Shown in pieces: positions 31,620-42,743 of a stretch of DNA of 64,000 nt (within the stretch, counting starts at the first letter, position 1; the number at the start of each line of letters is the position of its first letter). The stretch is from positions 1 through 64,000 of the forward strand of contig JAJTUP010000081.1 of assembly GCA_021399435.1 (NCBI GenBank), given 5' to 3'. Position numbers and translations under genes: made by a program. Origin of the DNA: Diaporthe sp. PMI_573. Taxonomy: Eukaryota > Ascomycota > Sordariomycetes > Diaporthales > Diaporthaceae. Under the pieces are notes generated by a model. That model worked only from the letters and a program-made list of their open reading frames with translations. It did not search any database and was not told the origin of the DNA.

Positions 31620-32511
31620 AGAAGAATACTCCAAGTCAGCTGCGGGGTATTTATTCAAAGAACTTTCGTTGTCCAGCTTTGTGAGTTAGAGGACTGAGGA
31701 GACCGTCTTCTAGTGTTCCTTACGCTGTTCCATGGGAAATTGCTCTGCCCTTGAGAGCTTTCTCAGCAAGGCATAGGCCAGGTGTTTCAACTTTCAGATC
31801 AGGGTGTGGGGGTTTCCCATGCTCTACTTCGCTCTTGAATTTGACACGATGGACGAAGACCTGAATGGCACCTAGCACTCGGGCGAGCTTCATGTCCGTA
31901 GCGACACGTTCACTATCGAAATCATCCACTAAAGGTGTCAGACGCCTCCAAATAATCGGAAATCGACGGGGCCTACCAGTAGATACAGGGGCAAAACGGA
32001 ACTTGCGTAACGTTTGATCGACCCTATTGTAGACGCCGTCCAAAACCACTGAGTCGTAGTGCTGGAAGATCAGTGCCGAGGCAACATCACTAAATAGGAA
32101 ATAGTCAATAGAACATCTACGGTAAGGCCGAACTGCTTCGTGACCTTATAGCCGACCCTTCTACCTGCCCATTCTCGTCACGTGTCACTATTGCCGCCGA
32201 CAGCCCTAAGCCGCTAGCTCTAAGCAACCCACGCGCCTCTTGTTGTGAGATAGCACAGGAAACAGGTTTGTTGGGTGCAATGATGAAGATGTGTCAATTC
32301 TTCCAAAATGCGATGTTGCATGTATGTTGCTTGTTCTCAATAATACATGAAAAGCAGCTTCATCATATAGCTATGTGCAGGACGTCTTTGTGCGGCTCTG
32401 CCGCACTAATCTGCCTTGCGTTTAGCCTTGTGTTGTGCCCTGTGTTCGCCTACAATTTAGCCCAATGCATGGCCACCTTTGGTGGCCTCATCGCCCTGTT
32501 TTACAGCCCTG
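31620..32511. other. Intergenic; weak antisense frame 31720-32049
   Basis: A 109-residue minus-strand frame (31720-32049) has GRPRRFPIIWRRLTPLVDDF and might be a gene fragment, but nothing identifies it. The rest holds nothing recognisable. Confidence 0.3.
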
Positions 32512-33237
32512 TCATCCCTGCAGTTGAGGGGAACCTGCAAAACTTCCAACATCAAAAGAGATGTGCACCAAACCAGGGCAGCGACGCAGAATACTGGTAA
32601 TGGTATCTCGGTGTTTGAAGTACTCTGCAACGATCTTGTTTCGAATGGAATCTCCGGTTACATGGGCTTTCCGCAATGCAACAGATGGATTCAGGTATTC
32701 GAAGATGGCGCGTAAGTCAGGGTCCTCGGCATCAGTGAAAGGTCTGTTCGTATTGACAGTCCACTGAACGATCAACCGATGGAAGTGGTCTCGGCCGAAC
32801 CCCTTGATGAAGGAATTGGCAATAGCTTGGTCACGAGGCTTGGTTGTGTCGAGGCCGAAGTGTTGGCTAATAGACTTGTGTCTGCCACCTGTGCCCTCAC
32901 TAGCTGCCTGAGCCTCTGCCTTCCGCTCTGCCGCCGATTTAGTCTTCTCTCCTGCAGGCGCGCGGATGTGGTGAATAAGAAAAATGTGCTCCATTGCATT
33001 TTGAATACCGACTGACTTTATAGAAGTCGGCTGCGGGCGGTTCTGCTTGATACAAGCTCGGCAGACCCATCTTCTTTCCGTCCCGTTCTGGATATCGTAG
33101 CCAAAGCGCCAAATCCATGATCGCGTTTCTTTCGTGCGCTCAGATAATGTGTAGCCTTTAAAATGGCTAAAGAGTCGATCCTCACCGGTAGCTTCTGCTG
33201 TGGACTCCAACAAAGGCTGGGCATGTGGTCCGGACAT
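32512..33237 (-). pseudogene. hAT transposase N-terminal relic with BED finger
   Basis: From ATG 33237 the frame reads FSHFKGYTLSERTKETRSWI, then a BED-type finger (RRWVCRACIKQNRP ... MEHIFLIHH), a linker, and DQAIANSFIKGFGRDHFHRL, ending at the start of the RNase H-like fold (LVHISFD). The architecture is closely similar to the intact 784-residue transposase at 57.4-59.7 kb. It stops there: the second and third catalytic residues and the dimerisation domain are absent. Downstream repeats containing GTTGAT/ATCAAC at 33430-33560 may be this element's subterminal array. Neither terminus was located. Confidence 0.82.
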
Positions 33238-33510
33238 TTTGGCGCGTCGCGTCCTGCCAAGAAGCGCGACTTGAGCTGCAAGAAATTCTGCAGGTAAACA
33301 GCCCAAAATCGGTAACTGGATGGGGCGTCGATCAGGAGTTCTTCGGAGTCTTCCGTCACCCCTCCTGGGTGTTGGCCCACAGATTACCCAGTTGGGCTAT
33401 GATGCCCAAAATTGATGTATTATTCAGCGGATTATCAACGGAAATCAACATCACGTACACATAGCTAAAGGCATATGAAGTGGTGTTGATGTGTATCAAC
33501 ATTGAAATCG

Positions 33511-34527
33511 CTATGTGATGTGTATGTTGACAAAATGTTGATCAACATCGTGTACACGGATGTTGATAATGTTGAATTGATCGGAGCCTTGACTGCGACT
33601 ATCTGGCTGTGGGGGAGCATCAGCGGCTCGGACATGATGTAGCTCAATCCCGTTGTCATTGAATCCCACGGAAGATGGAGCTTGCTCATTCGACCAGCAT
33701 TCGGTAATGTTGAGATGCGGTGACCGAGGGAGAATGCCGGAAGGTTCATCCGCAACCTGCATGCAGTTGCACTCCCTATGCCGCACGAGAAGCAGCAGCC
33801 TGTTAAGCACGACAAATTCCATCTTGAGCTTGATGCTGTAAACCACCGGCTTGTATGTCGTTGCAATCTGGAAGTGATCCAGATACTGAGTGATGATGAG
33901 GCTAATATCGAGGAGCACAACCAGGACATTGACGAGGATGAGCTGTCGGATGACTTTGCGCGTCGCGATCTTTTTCATGGCAAAGATGGGCTCGAGTCCA
34001 CGAGATGCTTCCCAGATGTAAAGACCGGAGATGATGGATTCTTGGATGGAGAACCCCGCGAGTTGGGCACGCTCGTAGATGTCAAATGCGGGAAGAAACC
34101 GATTGGATTCTCGAGTGTTGCTACCGAGAAATAAGACTGTAACCGGGATGTGAAGGATGCAGAAATTAATGATGATCATAATCAGCACCCAGCGGATTTT
34201 GGCTCTATCCGAGACGATGAGATGGAGGCGAGAGTAGAGAACGACAGCCTGGCCAGTGACCATGCCATACCAACCGATGCACGTCAGAACAGCCAGTGGA
34301 AAGTTTGGCCCGAGACTGTAGTAGCGTAGCAACACCACTATCGAGTGAAGTACAATTCCCAGTGTCGCCGTAACCATGCTCCAGAAATAGAGCCCGTCGT
34401 GGCGCTTAAAGCGATAGAGCAGCGAGATGAGGATTTCGACGCAGTTATAACACGCAATCGCGAAAAAGCCGGCAATTATCATATCGACCGGCAACGACGC
34501 CGTGATGGGACCTGTTTCCCCGGCCAT
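33511..34527 (-). CDS. Seven-helix integral membrane protein (DUF7703-like), copy 1
   Basis: ATG 34527 was chosen because MAGETGPITASLPV matches the start of the paralogue at 37423; the frame is open further upstream but that part has no counterpart. The 338 residues contain about seven hydrophobic segments, including MIIAGFFAIACYNCVEILI, LYFWSMVTATLGIVLHSIVV, VLTCIGWYGMVTGQAVVLYS, VLIMIIINFCILHIPVTVLF and RQLILVNVLVVLLDISLIIT. The LYFWSM and YSRLHL motifs are typical of the fungal DUF7703 membrane family, and the TYKPVVYSIKLKMEFVVLN block ends the core. A hydrophilic Ser/Pro/Asp tail follows. It is likely a plasma-membrane or endomembrane protein with unknown ligand or role. It diverges from its paralogue 2.9 kb away. 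Confidence 0.82.
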   Translation of the reverse strand: MAGETGPITASLPVDMIIAGFFAIACYNCVEILISLLYRFKRHDGLYFWSMVTATLGIVLHSIVVLLRYYSLGPNFPLAVLTCIGWYGMVTGQAVVLYSRLHLIVSDRAKIRWVLIMIIINFCILHIPVTVLFLGSNTRESNRFLPAFDIYERAQLAGFSIQESIISGLYIWEASRGLEPIFAMKKIATRKVIRQLILVNVLVVLLDISLIITQYLDHFQIATTYKPVVYSIKLKMEFVVLNRLLLLVRHRECNCMQVADEPSGILPRSPHLNITECWSNEQAPSSVGFNDNGIELHHVRAADAPPQPDSRSQGSDQFNIINIRVHDVDQHFVNIHIT

Positions 34528-36056
34528 CTTGGCTGCCGTGGGACCTGGATAGGGAGGACCAAGCTGGTCATGGCACAATGGGGAGAATGGCAAGAAAAAT
34601 GAATGAGAAGCACCGGAGAAAGAGTTGTTGATGGAGGCGAAGAAATGAGGCTTGGATGCGCTGCCCGAGCAATGGTATAAGAACCCTCTTGAAAGCCCCT
34701 CAGGAGCTTGTCCTCTGGAGCTCCCCAGCTCCCCCCAGGCTAAGCCCATTATGATTGCATTGCGACGGCACTGCGGGCTCCCCGAGACTTGCAAGTTTTC
34801 TCCTTTGTCATTCGTGGCTGATGCCATTGGTCAGCTTGACAGCCCCCCGCATGAGGTAACTTTGCTAACTGGCACAGGAGTCGGTAATGCCGAGCATTGA
34901 CAGTTGGGCCAGCTGGCGGCAGCCGGTCCGGTCCGGTCCAGTCCAGTCCTGTGTCGTAGTCGCAGTCCTTGGATGGTCCAGTGCACTATGAACGATGCGA
35001 TCACGCACAGACAAACACATTGAAAACGGCTTCTTTATATAGCAAAAACAACGATTTGGAGTTATTGGTTTTGGTTGTTTGTATATGATGGAATTGACAG
35101 TCGAAACGTTGTCACTTGACAAGATCCAACCGACGAGCTTCGGGCTGCACTCTCTCCCACAGATTCTCTCCAAGACCTTTCGAAGCCTTCTCAGCACCTC
35201 TCCACGTTCGCAGACTTCGTCGAGTACTATGTACCGTTATTGTATTCGATAATTGCAACGCCAGGCGCTCTACCACGTACCAAGAGTAATGAATGGTGTA
35301 GTGGCAAAACGAGTAGCTATTGTTTTATCTAGAGGACAAAAGGGGCTAAAGACTAGGTCCCTGAATTGATTATTTAAGCGCGGCTGATATTGTTGCGAAG
35401 CCGCTGTTTGTTTCAACGAATTTCATCGCACATCCCGTATTCCCATGCTGTTTTAGTCCTGGCGAATGCCATCAAGATGTTCGCTGACGGCCCGATTCGA
35501 TCCTCCAAGATCGTAGACACCAGACACTCGAGATCTCGGCGACACCTCACTACCCTTCATAGTACTTTTTACAGCTATACCAACCTCCTTTACCCACAGC
35601 AGGCAAGTAAACCCCTGGCCTCATCCGCTAGATTAACATTATCAGCAATAACAAGGACAACAAGCAAATACAGAATGTACTCATTAGCAAATCCAGTGAT
35701 AGCCTTATAGATTAGTCATCTTCTATACTTCTGTTCATTTGCGTCTCTAGGTGGATTGACCAATCACCTGTACGATTTTAATACACATGGTGATAATAAG
35801 GAGAACGACATGACATATGCTACGGCAAAGCGGTTCAATCTCCTCAACTACACCTCCGCTATAGTGACCCGGCAAGATCTTAACCCCTTCACATCGCTCG
35901 TTCCCTCCTCCTGCCCGATCAAAGCACTGAAAGTCCTCTACAACAGCCCGCAATTGTTGGGCATTGTTCTGCTTTCCAAAGCGCAAATCCCTTCCGGATG
36001 GAGTACCCTGCAACATTGCTTTTCTGCGCGGCTGAACCAGTTGCACAACGTTCCTT
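34528..36056. other. Intergenic
   Basis: The first few hundred bases are the promoter and leader of the membrane-protein gene. No further gene is supported; frames at 35390-36067 have no recognisable features. Confidence 0.4.
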
Positions 36057-36864
36057 TTTGCTTTTGAAGTCCTTGTGGCGGTTCTAGAGCGACCTGACTG
36101 GCTGTATATCCCTGCTTTCGACCCCTTGGGAGTCAGCTGTTGTGGTGGAGGAGCTTCTCGTTTGCGGCAATATTGCATTATCCCGGCGCCCTAGCGACAA
36201 GGGAGGCTAATGCACGGGAACAACACTGGTGAAACCGCTCACCGTTGTGTAGCGTTCAGCTACGGACAGGGCCTAGCGATAACATTGGCAGGCTAATGCA
36301 CGGAATGACAATAGGTGAATCACTTGCTTGGTGGCGTTGAGTCCCCGAAGAAGCCCTCTGCTGACTAACATTGACCGTATCCTACGACCAGTCTCCCGGC
36401 CGTCCAGCGACAAAGTAGGTTAATGCACGGAATGCCTCTTGGTGGCGTTTGATGTCGAACGCGCCCATGGCCCTTACTGGTACAGTATGATCACACGGTA
36501 TCTTGCAGCTGTAATGTTAGGACACGGCATTTGCTACGTCTGGGTAGCTTTAGGACTAGTGTGATTGAGACGCGTTGCATTCCTAACACCCGGGGAATCC
36601 GGGCGGCGTTAGCCGTAGAAGTTCCAATTGGTGGGGAGGTTTGCCGAATGACAAGGTCAGCCTTAGTAGTCTCCCCTCCATACGGAGTGGGCTCCCCTTT
36701 CACTTATCAGCGGATCCTCATTCACTGGTTTCCTGGCATCGTTCGCCCGCAAGACATATCTCCTGCACGCCCTACGAAAGCTTATGGCTTGTCTGCGTAA
36801 ACCTCCTTGCGCTGTCGGCCGAACATGTAGTCGATATTCATCTATTCCGAATCCACGAATTTGG
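36057..36864. repeat. Dispersed repeat, copy 1 (about 0.8 kb)
   Basis: This segment is nearly identical to 62885-63733 in the same orientation. It differs by small indels: the other copy has about 16 bp extra after GGGAGTC and about 48 bp extra near 63280, while this copy has about 24 bp extra near 36702. Inside are diverged tandem units of roughly 70-110 bp, each with GCTAATGCACGG(A/G)A. No transposase or reverse transcriptase is encoded. Confidence 0.8.
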
Positions 36865-37422
36865 GAAGCGCTATAACTCGAGTTTCATTGCAACTCTTGA
36901 CTCCGCGGCCATAGGTTTCGATGCACTCAAGGTAGAGCGTCTTGGCTCGTGAATCAATACTGAGAGTGTCGACAGCCAGTTATCTCAACCCCTTTCGACG
37001 GAGCACCTCAAGCACGGCCTAAAAAGATCGTGTGCACACAGTATAAATGTGGGGTGATATTGCTTCCTCATTTTCGAACTAGTGCACTCGGGGATGCAAA
37101 AATGCGATCCGCGGTGGCTATGTAGGCCACAGCAGCCGTCGTGCTAAGATAGGAAGCCACCAACTTAAATTGAGCCTTAGACATGGATCGGCATGGTTCT
37201 CCTGAGACCGCATGCTATCGGCGCTTGCATTCTTTTCAGGTGAAGTCTGCCTCCTTCAAATTCTTTCCTCCCCTTCTTTCCTTTCTTCGCGATCGATTCT
37301 CTGCTCATCATCATCACCTTTGGATGCCTACTTTCCAATTTCCTTGAGCCGCTTCGCTCCCACACTCACGATCACTGGTTGCCTCACAGAGCCTATCTGC
37401 ATGAGAACAGACGGCTGTGGAT
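36865..37422. other. Promoter and leader region of the second membrane-protein gene
   Basis: No separate gene was seen. A pyrimidine-rich tract (about 37250-37320) precedes the start codon, as is common in fungal leaders. Confidence 0.35.
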
Positions 37423-38463
37423 ATGGCTGGGGAGACGGGACCTATTTCGGTCTCTTTGCCGGTAGCTATGGTCATTTCGGGCTTCTTCGCCGTCGCAATG
37501 TGCAACACGGCCGAGATCCTTATTTCGATCTTCCATTCGTTCAAGCGAAGGAGGACGCTCTACTTCTGGAGTCTACTGGTTGCCTCGACAGGAATACCAG
37601 TCCACTCTGTCGCCGTACTATTACGCTTCTTCGCTGTAGCCCCAAATTTCCTAATGTGTGTTCTCACGGTTATCGGTTGGTGGGCTATGGTTACGGGGCA
37701 ATCTGTTGTGATGTACTCGCGTCTGCATCTGGTCGTGTCCGACTCGAGGAAGATCAGGTGTGTTTTGATCATGATCATGGCCAATTTCTGTATGCTACAC
37801 ATTCCAGTGTCGGTGCTCTTTCTCTGCAGTAATTCAAGCCTCCCTGTGCCTCTTATCAACGCCTTCATTATATACGAGAAGATCCAGCTCGCCGGTTTCT
37901 CTCTTCAAGAATCCATCATTTCAGGTCTCTATATATGGGAGGCATTTCATAACCTAAAGCCTGTCCTAGACATCAAAGGGGCCCTGGGACGGCAAATCAT
38001 ACGCCACCTGCTCATCCTCTTCATCGTCGTCGTTTTTCTCGACAGCAGCCTCATAGCAACAGAGTACACCGATAGCTTCCAGATCCAGACAACATACAAG
38101 CCGGTTGTCTATAGCGTCAAGCTCAAGATTGAGTTTATCATTCTGAATGAGCTAGTTACGTTCACTCAGATGCCACATATGACTCTCGTCTCGGAACACA
38201 ATTTAGCAAGAGACTACGCCGACTTCCATGCCCAAGGCGGTCTATCGACCAACAGGACACTCGTGAACCAGACAAGGCAGTGCCCTCCAGAAGCTGATGG
38301 GAGAGCTTCGAGGACGACCACTATGGACCATATATTTGACGGCAGTTTTCGGACCGACATCGTCCTTCAGCACCTTCCAACGGCGGAGGTCGGTCCTCGT
38401 TCACCTGCAGCTGCAGAGACATTCAACATCTTCTCACAACGCCTGGAGCATGACACCCAATAG
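37423..38463 (+). CDS. Seven-helix integral membrane protein (DUF7703-like), copy 2
   Basis: A 346-residue paralogue of the protein at 33511-34527. It begins MAGETGPISVSLPVAMVISG; the shared landmarks are LYFWSLLVASTGIPVHSVAV, VIGWWAMVTGQSVVMYSRLH, MANFCMLHIPVSVLF, SLQESIISGLYIWEAF and TTYKPVVYSVKLKIEFIILN. Hydrophobicity again suggests seven membrane segments. The tails have diverged but share an FNI...R...HD..Q pattern at the end. The two genes point away from each other, which suggests a local inverted duplication later separated by repeats. No introns are needed. The function of the family is unknown. Confidence 0.83.
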   Translation: MAGETGPISVSLPVAMVISGFFAVAMCNTAEILISIFHSFKRRRTLYFWSLLVASTGIPVHSVAVLLRFFAVAPNFLMCVLTVIGWWAMVTGQSVVMYSRLHLVVSDSRKIRCVLIMIMANFCMLHIPVSVLFLCSNSSLPVPLINAFIIYEKIQLAGFSLQESIISGLYIWEAFHNLKPVLDIKGALGRQIIRHLLILFIVVVFLDSSLIATEYTDSFQIQTTYKPVVYSVKLKIEFIILNELVTFTQMPHMTLVSEHNLARDYADFHAQGGLSTNRTLVNQTRQCPPEADGRASRTTTMDHIFDGSFRTDIVLQHLPTAEVGPRSPAAAETFNIFSQRLEHDTQ

Positions 38464-38940
38464 CACGGCGGCGCGCACAGCGTTAAGCATTGCGCGTGAG
38501 GGCAACTCGACTGGCAGCTGTTCTCCGTGCAAGGGGAGCACAAGGCTCATGGAAAAGCTTGCTACATCTCGAAATGGCTACAACGAACTTCGCAGAGTGT
38601 CAGCGAAATGCATCCTCAACAAACCGGCCTCAGTAGCAGAAATCATAGCTTAGAATAGCACAGACTTCAAATACGACCGCTATCAGAGTATTGCAGATCA
38701 AAAGTAGATCACCGAAAAAATTGATAGTATTGACAAAAGGGTTGCAGCAGAGTACATAAAGGCTCCTACGCTTATGATTATGCTAATTCTATGGGCCAGG
38801 CATGTCAATTTCCGTTGCACGCACATATAATAATACACTTGTTGCCGCAGTTGTCTATAAAACATCAAGACCCACGATCTGCCTATAGCTGTTTACAACG
38901 ACTACACCATATGACAATCATCTGCCGGCTCTGAATATTT
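38464..38940. other. Intergenic
   Basis: Nothing recognisable was seen. Confidence 0.35.
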
Positions 38941-39413
38941 TTAGACTTCTTTCAATCTCTCAATGCCTTCTACTTTATCTGACGTGCAATTATAGAAAGG
39001 TCGTAAGAGCTCTGCAAGAGATTTTGTAAAAGCGCCCATTCCGCCCTTTACAGACTGGATAATCTGTTCAATTTGATCCATCTTCTCGGTTAACCGGTCT
39101 ATTTTTTGGGATGCCCTTCACATATAACTTTCAATATTTTCAAGCGATTGCTCGAACTGACGTAGGCTTGCTACCTCAGCGCCATAAGAAGGACTTGACA
39201 GTATGTTAGATTCTGCTTATTGGCCAGGAGCAAGTTCCACGGCTTACTGTAATTCATTGCATATGGGCAGCTGTTGAGCATCCCAGAGGTTTGTCATATC
39301 TGAATCATAGTTCTCCGTCCACAAGGGATCATTTTGCAGAAGTGGAGCCAAGTCATATGACTGTTCGGAACTATCTATGTCGATTGAGCAGCTCGAGACG
39401 GAGAAATGTAATA
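38941..39413 (-). pseudogene. Coiled-coil protein remnant with three in-frame stops
   Basis: One minus-strand frame reads continuously for about 150 codons apart from three stops: LAPLLQNDPLWTENYDSDMT, then LRQFEQSLENIESYM, RASQKIDRLTEKMDQIEQII, KGGMGAFTKSLAELLRPFYN and a natural TAA at 38941. The heptad-like helix in the second half suggests a coiled coil. The stops read CAG-TAA-GCC, CAA-TAA-GCA and ATG-TGA-AGG; each is one C-to-T change from CAA or CGA. The protein was not identified. Confidence 0.5.
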
Positions 39414-39603
39414 ATTATTTTGTGATCTGCAGTACCAGGATTCCGATGAAATTCAATGGTTGTATTTTAGGGCGAATCTCGTCCAGTGCCCCATCTTACC
39501 TCCCTGGGGACTCCCATTTGCAACAACTTATACTCGCCCCTCCTTCGCAGCTCTGGTGTACCTAGTAGGACTTGGCAGGCTCGGGCTTCAGATACCTCCA
39601 CAT

Positions 39604-40563
39604 ATGAGTCAGGTCGAACGCCAGGACCGATTCTTCTACTCTTCCCGCCTCCGGTGCTCCAGGAAGAATCCGCAAACCCAAAGAGTCACATATTTGCGTC
39701 AGCCGGCCTTTGACATGCGGCCGATCATGGAGTTAACCAGCACCCATACTGGAATCACGCACACTCTATCACCTGCGCAAGGCGATCTGTCCCGGTCCAT
39801 GTCAACGACGCTTCGAAGTGATAGAAAGGATGCCAAGGCTGTGTTGACAGTAATAAGACAGGTTAGGGACGAGAATTACAGAGTGAAAAAGGGTGACAAG
39901 GACAAGTACTTGATCCAGCGGAAGCTCCGGTATCGCGGCTACAAGTTACTGCGGGACATAGAGCTCTTGGAGGAAGTGGACGGTCTAGGTTCAGATTTGC
40001 TGGAATATATCGATAAATATCTCCGGTAAGCTTTTGAGATCATTTTCAGTTTATATGTGTAGCTGCTTATTACTATTAGCTTCGAATATTTACGCGCTCC
40101 TCTCGGAAATGACAAACAATTTGTGATCCGTATGCCGTCTGAGTTTCATGAGAACATGGCCGGGGGATTTGGCGATATAATCCGCACATGGCTCGATGAC
40201 GTCAAAAGAGGCGAACACCTTGACGGCACAGTTAAGAAAACTAGACACTGGACCATGGGAGTTGCAGGCAACATTCAGTCGTCTCTAGCTACCCGGATTC
40301 CACTTCGGAAACTCGGAGATAGGATGGAACCAGACCTTTCCTATAGACATACGATCTGTCCGACTCCTGACCTGTTGGTAGAAGTGTCATGGTCTCAGCG
40401 TGGGAAGGTGTTACCAGGAAGGGCTAAAAGATTTATTGAGGAAACAGATGGCCGAATTCGAACTGTCATCGGGTTGGATATGAATAATATCTACAAAGGC
40501 GGGCGCAAGGCGAAATTCTCCGTGTGGAAGGCTAAGAGCGAGCTGAATGACCTCCTTCTCTAG
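39604..40563 (+). CDS. PD-(D/E)XK-like fungal protein, two exons
   Basis: Exon 1 (39604-40025) and exon 2 (40080-40563) flank a 54-nt intron (40026-40079, GTAAGC...TAG). They give about 301 residues from MSQVERQ; the true start may be different because upstream sequence is also open and low in complexity. The second half reads FEYLRAPLGNDKQFVIRMPS, MAGGFGDIIRTWLDDVKRG, EPDLSYRHTICPTPDLLVEV, SWSQRGKVLPGRAKRFI and RIRTVIGLDMNNIYKGGRKA. The D ... EVS(W/Y)SQ ... RVVIGLD arrangement is found in a large fungal family with a restriction-endonuclease-like fold. The usual E-x-K lysine is replaced by Ser here, with Gln two residues later, so catalysis is uncertain. Proteins of this type are often found among repeats in fungi, which fits this position. 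Confidence 0.65.
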
Positions 40564-40860
40564 CATCCTCTTGGCGTAGGACGTTGTTGCCGAGAGAAGC
40601 TCCAGCGCAGCCCACAAGATCTGATAGGGCAGCTTGCCCAGCCACTTCTTCCCGTTGTACTTTTGAAGCAATTGGGTCTTCTGGCGGGCTTCCTCGTGAC
40701 GAAATGCCTACGCAGTATCCTTGTCTACATACTTGTACAGAACAACATGTCCTTCCGAAAAGACTGCGCAATTTCTTGTGCCGGGCGGAACAAATAGGAG
40801 CCATAAAGTTAATTTTCGAAATCGCAGAAATCGTTTTATGTATCCGTTGAAGGCTAAACT
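40564..40860 (-). pseudogene. Unidentified gene fragment
   Basis: A minus-strand frame reads FVPPGTRNCAVFSEGHVVLY, KYVDKDTA, a TAG, then HEEARQKTQLLQKYNGKKWL and GKLPYQILWAALELLSATTS. Both sides of the stop are coding-like and in the same frame, so this is probably one exon with a nonsense mutation. It may instead include a splice site at the stop (GTAGGC). The protein was not recognised. Confidence 0.35.
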
Positions 40861-41142
40861 AATGACGTACATACATGTATAATGCATCTGGGCTCTCAAT
40901 TTGTTTGTAAAGCTTTTTTAACATTTCTATTCTCGCACTATCCGCTGATTCCTAGAAGTGCGGAGATGTGCTTTATGATTAATTATAATGAAAACTAAAT
41001 TTAAGGATCATATAGTACTTCCCGAAATACCTCTTTATTCTTAGTTGTACAGGATTAATACTATAATGTATCATTTACTATAGTGCTATAATTATAAAGC
41101 AATGGAGAATATAGTAAAAAGGCCCTATTTAGTGCGATGGCG
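40861..41142. other. AT-rich spacer
   Basis: Nothing recognisable was seen. Confidence 0.4.
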
Positions 41143-42743
41143 TAGGGATGCCTCGAGGTAAATTACCAGGAGGTAAATTACCAAAACCCCTAGGTAAATG
41201 ACGGTCATAAACCCGAGGTTTATGACGCGTCATTTATCACGTGCTTCCAAGTACTATTTGGTGACTACGAAACGGCGTCGGTGGAATGATATACGCACAT
41301 ACAGTCTGGTGTCATTGGTATTCGTCGGGGATGAGGTACCGATCACACCAAAATTGGCTGTGCGGGTACAAGAGGTCCATACCCCCGTGCAACGGCTCCG
41401 TGCTCGTTTCTTCGCCAAAACTCCCAGACTTGCTACTTCCACTTGTTCCTCCTCTTTGACAATTACCTGCTTCATTCCGTTGAGAATAACTGGATCGCGT
41501 GCGAAAGCTCGAAGGGCGTCTTTGTTGTCAAACACAGACTTAACAGCAGCAAGTTGTGTTCCCCAGCGTGTGATTGCAGCAGTAATGAACGCCTTGCGCT
41601 GCCCGTAGCATTCCTGCTGATGAATGCGAAGCCTTGACAACTGCAATTTGGCTTTCTTAAAGAAGGCAATGAGAAAAGTAGCCTTCCCAAGAATTGGCAT
41701 CCACCGCTTCGACTCCACAATGTCCTTGATAAGCAATTGAAGTCCGTGAGAATCGCACAAGATATAAAGGCAGTGGCTGAACTCTGGCAGCGCCTTCATT
41801 TCTCGATAAAGCTTTCTCATTGTGCTACATGTATCTGTACAGATAGCATTCAGCCGCGAGAAATCGTGTCCGAATATTTCAAGAAGAGATGGCTTGATAA
41901 GGCTCAAGGTCGTCAATGCCGTGTGATCATGATCTTTGGTATCGATTGTCGTCCAGTAAAATGCAACTGAACTAGGAATCTCAATGGATATATTGATAAT
42001 TCGGTTGCTTGAGATATCATCGGAGGCATTGAATATGACGTTGAGATGCGGGGCCTCGTCCAGAAGAGCCTTGACACGTTGCTGATGGTCCAGGTAGACA
42101 GGGTCGAGGAATGAGGCAATTCGATTGCGATCTGGAGGTTTATATGCCGAATTTAGCATTTGGAATAGTTTCAGTGTCTCAGGCTCTTCATAGAGGGAAT
42201 AGGGTTTGCCGGAGGTAAAGACTGCGACGGCGGCTTGACGGTCCAATGCATCCTTAGATGCTTTGCTAACACTATCCAACTTAGTGTTGATGAGCGGTTG
42301 TCGGCTGGGAATGACTTCATGAAGCTGTCGATATGCGGTGCATTGCGTGTGAAGGTGTCGAAGTTGTTTGGAGGTGTGCTTCGCCATAGTCTTTGAGCAG
42401 AGCTTGCAGACTACACGGTTCAGAGTAAAGCCCTCTTCCGAAGCCGGCCGGAAATATTCGTCAATGCCATGAAGTTTAGGACGACCTCCCCGATTGGTCA
42501 TATTGACTCAGTAATGACCATAAATAGTTGTTGTCGGTGAAGAAATCTCAACAGCAACATCGGGGGGTGATAAAGCCTCCTCAGGGGTCGCAACAACTCA
42601 TGGTCGTCCCCCACCCCAACCCCTTTTGGGATACTCACTAAACCCAGTTAGGAAGGAGGTTTATGACGGTAAATTACTTGTCAGTTGGGGTTTATGACGT
42701 CAATTGGTAACTTGGGGTTTATGACGTCAAAAACGCATCCCTA
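41143..42743. mobile_element. 1.6-kb hAT derivative with GTTTATGACG subterminal repeats
   Basis: Short terminal inverted repeats TAGGGATGC (41143-41151) and GCATCCCTA (42735-42743) enclose subterminal repeats: GTAAATTACC and GGTTTATGACG near the left end, and GTAAATTAC with three copies of GGTTTATGACG near the right end (42657-42730). The flanking octamers do not match, so the target duplication is lost or the ends are slightly misplaced. The element carries one truncated transposase gene. Confidence 0.68.
41254..42501 (-). pseudogene. hAT transposase lacking its C-terminal dimerisation domain
   Basis: A 415-residue open frame. The N-terminus holds a zinc finger (VCKLCSKTMAKHTSKQLRHL, then H...C), followed by DUF659-type blocks: VIFNASDDISSNRIINISIE (first Asp region), ICTDTCSTMRKLYREMK (second Asp region), HGLQLLIKDIVES and FITAAITRWGTQLAAVKSVF. 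After about residue 370 the similarity stops and an unrelated Arg/Thr-rich end follows, read from the subterminal repeat region. The hAT dimerisation domain and the third catalytic residue are missing, so it is a deletion derivative. It belongs to a subfamily different from the 57-kb element. Confidence 0.78.

Noticed and set aside
33511..33580. C-terminal codons of the membrane protein (copy 1) derived from a hAT subterminal array
   Set aside because: The DNA has several GTTGAT/ATCAAC motifs, but the encoded end shares an FNI...R...HD..Q pattern with the paralogue at 38.4 kb, so most of it looks native. Only the last few codons could come from the repeat.
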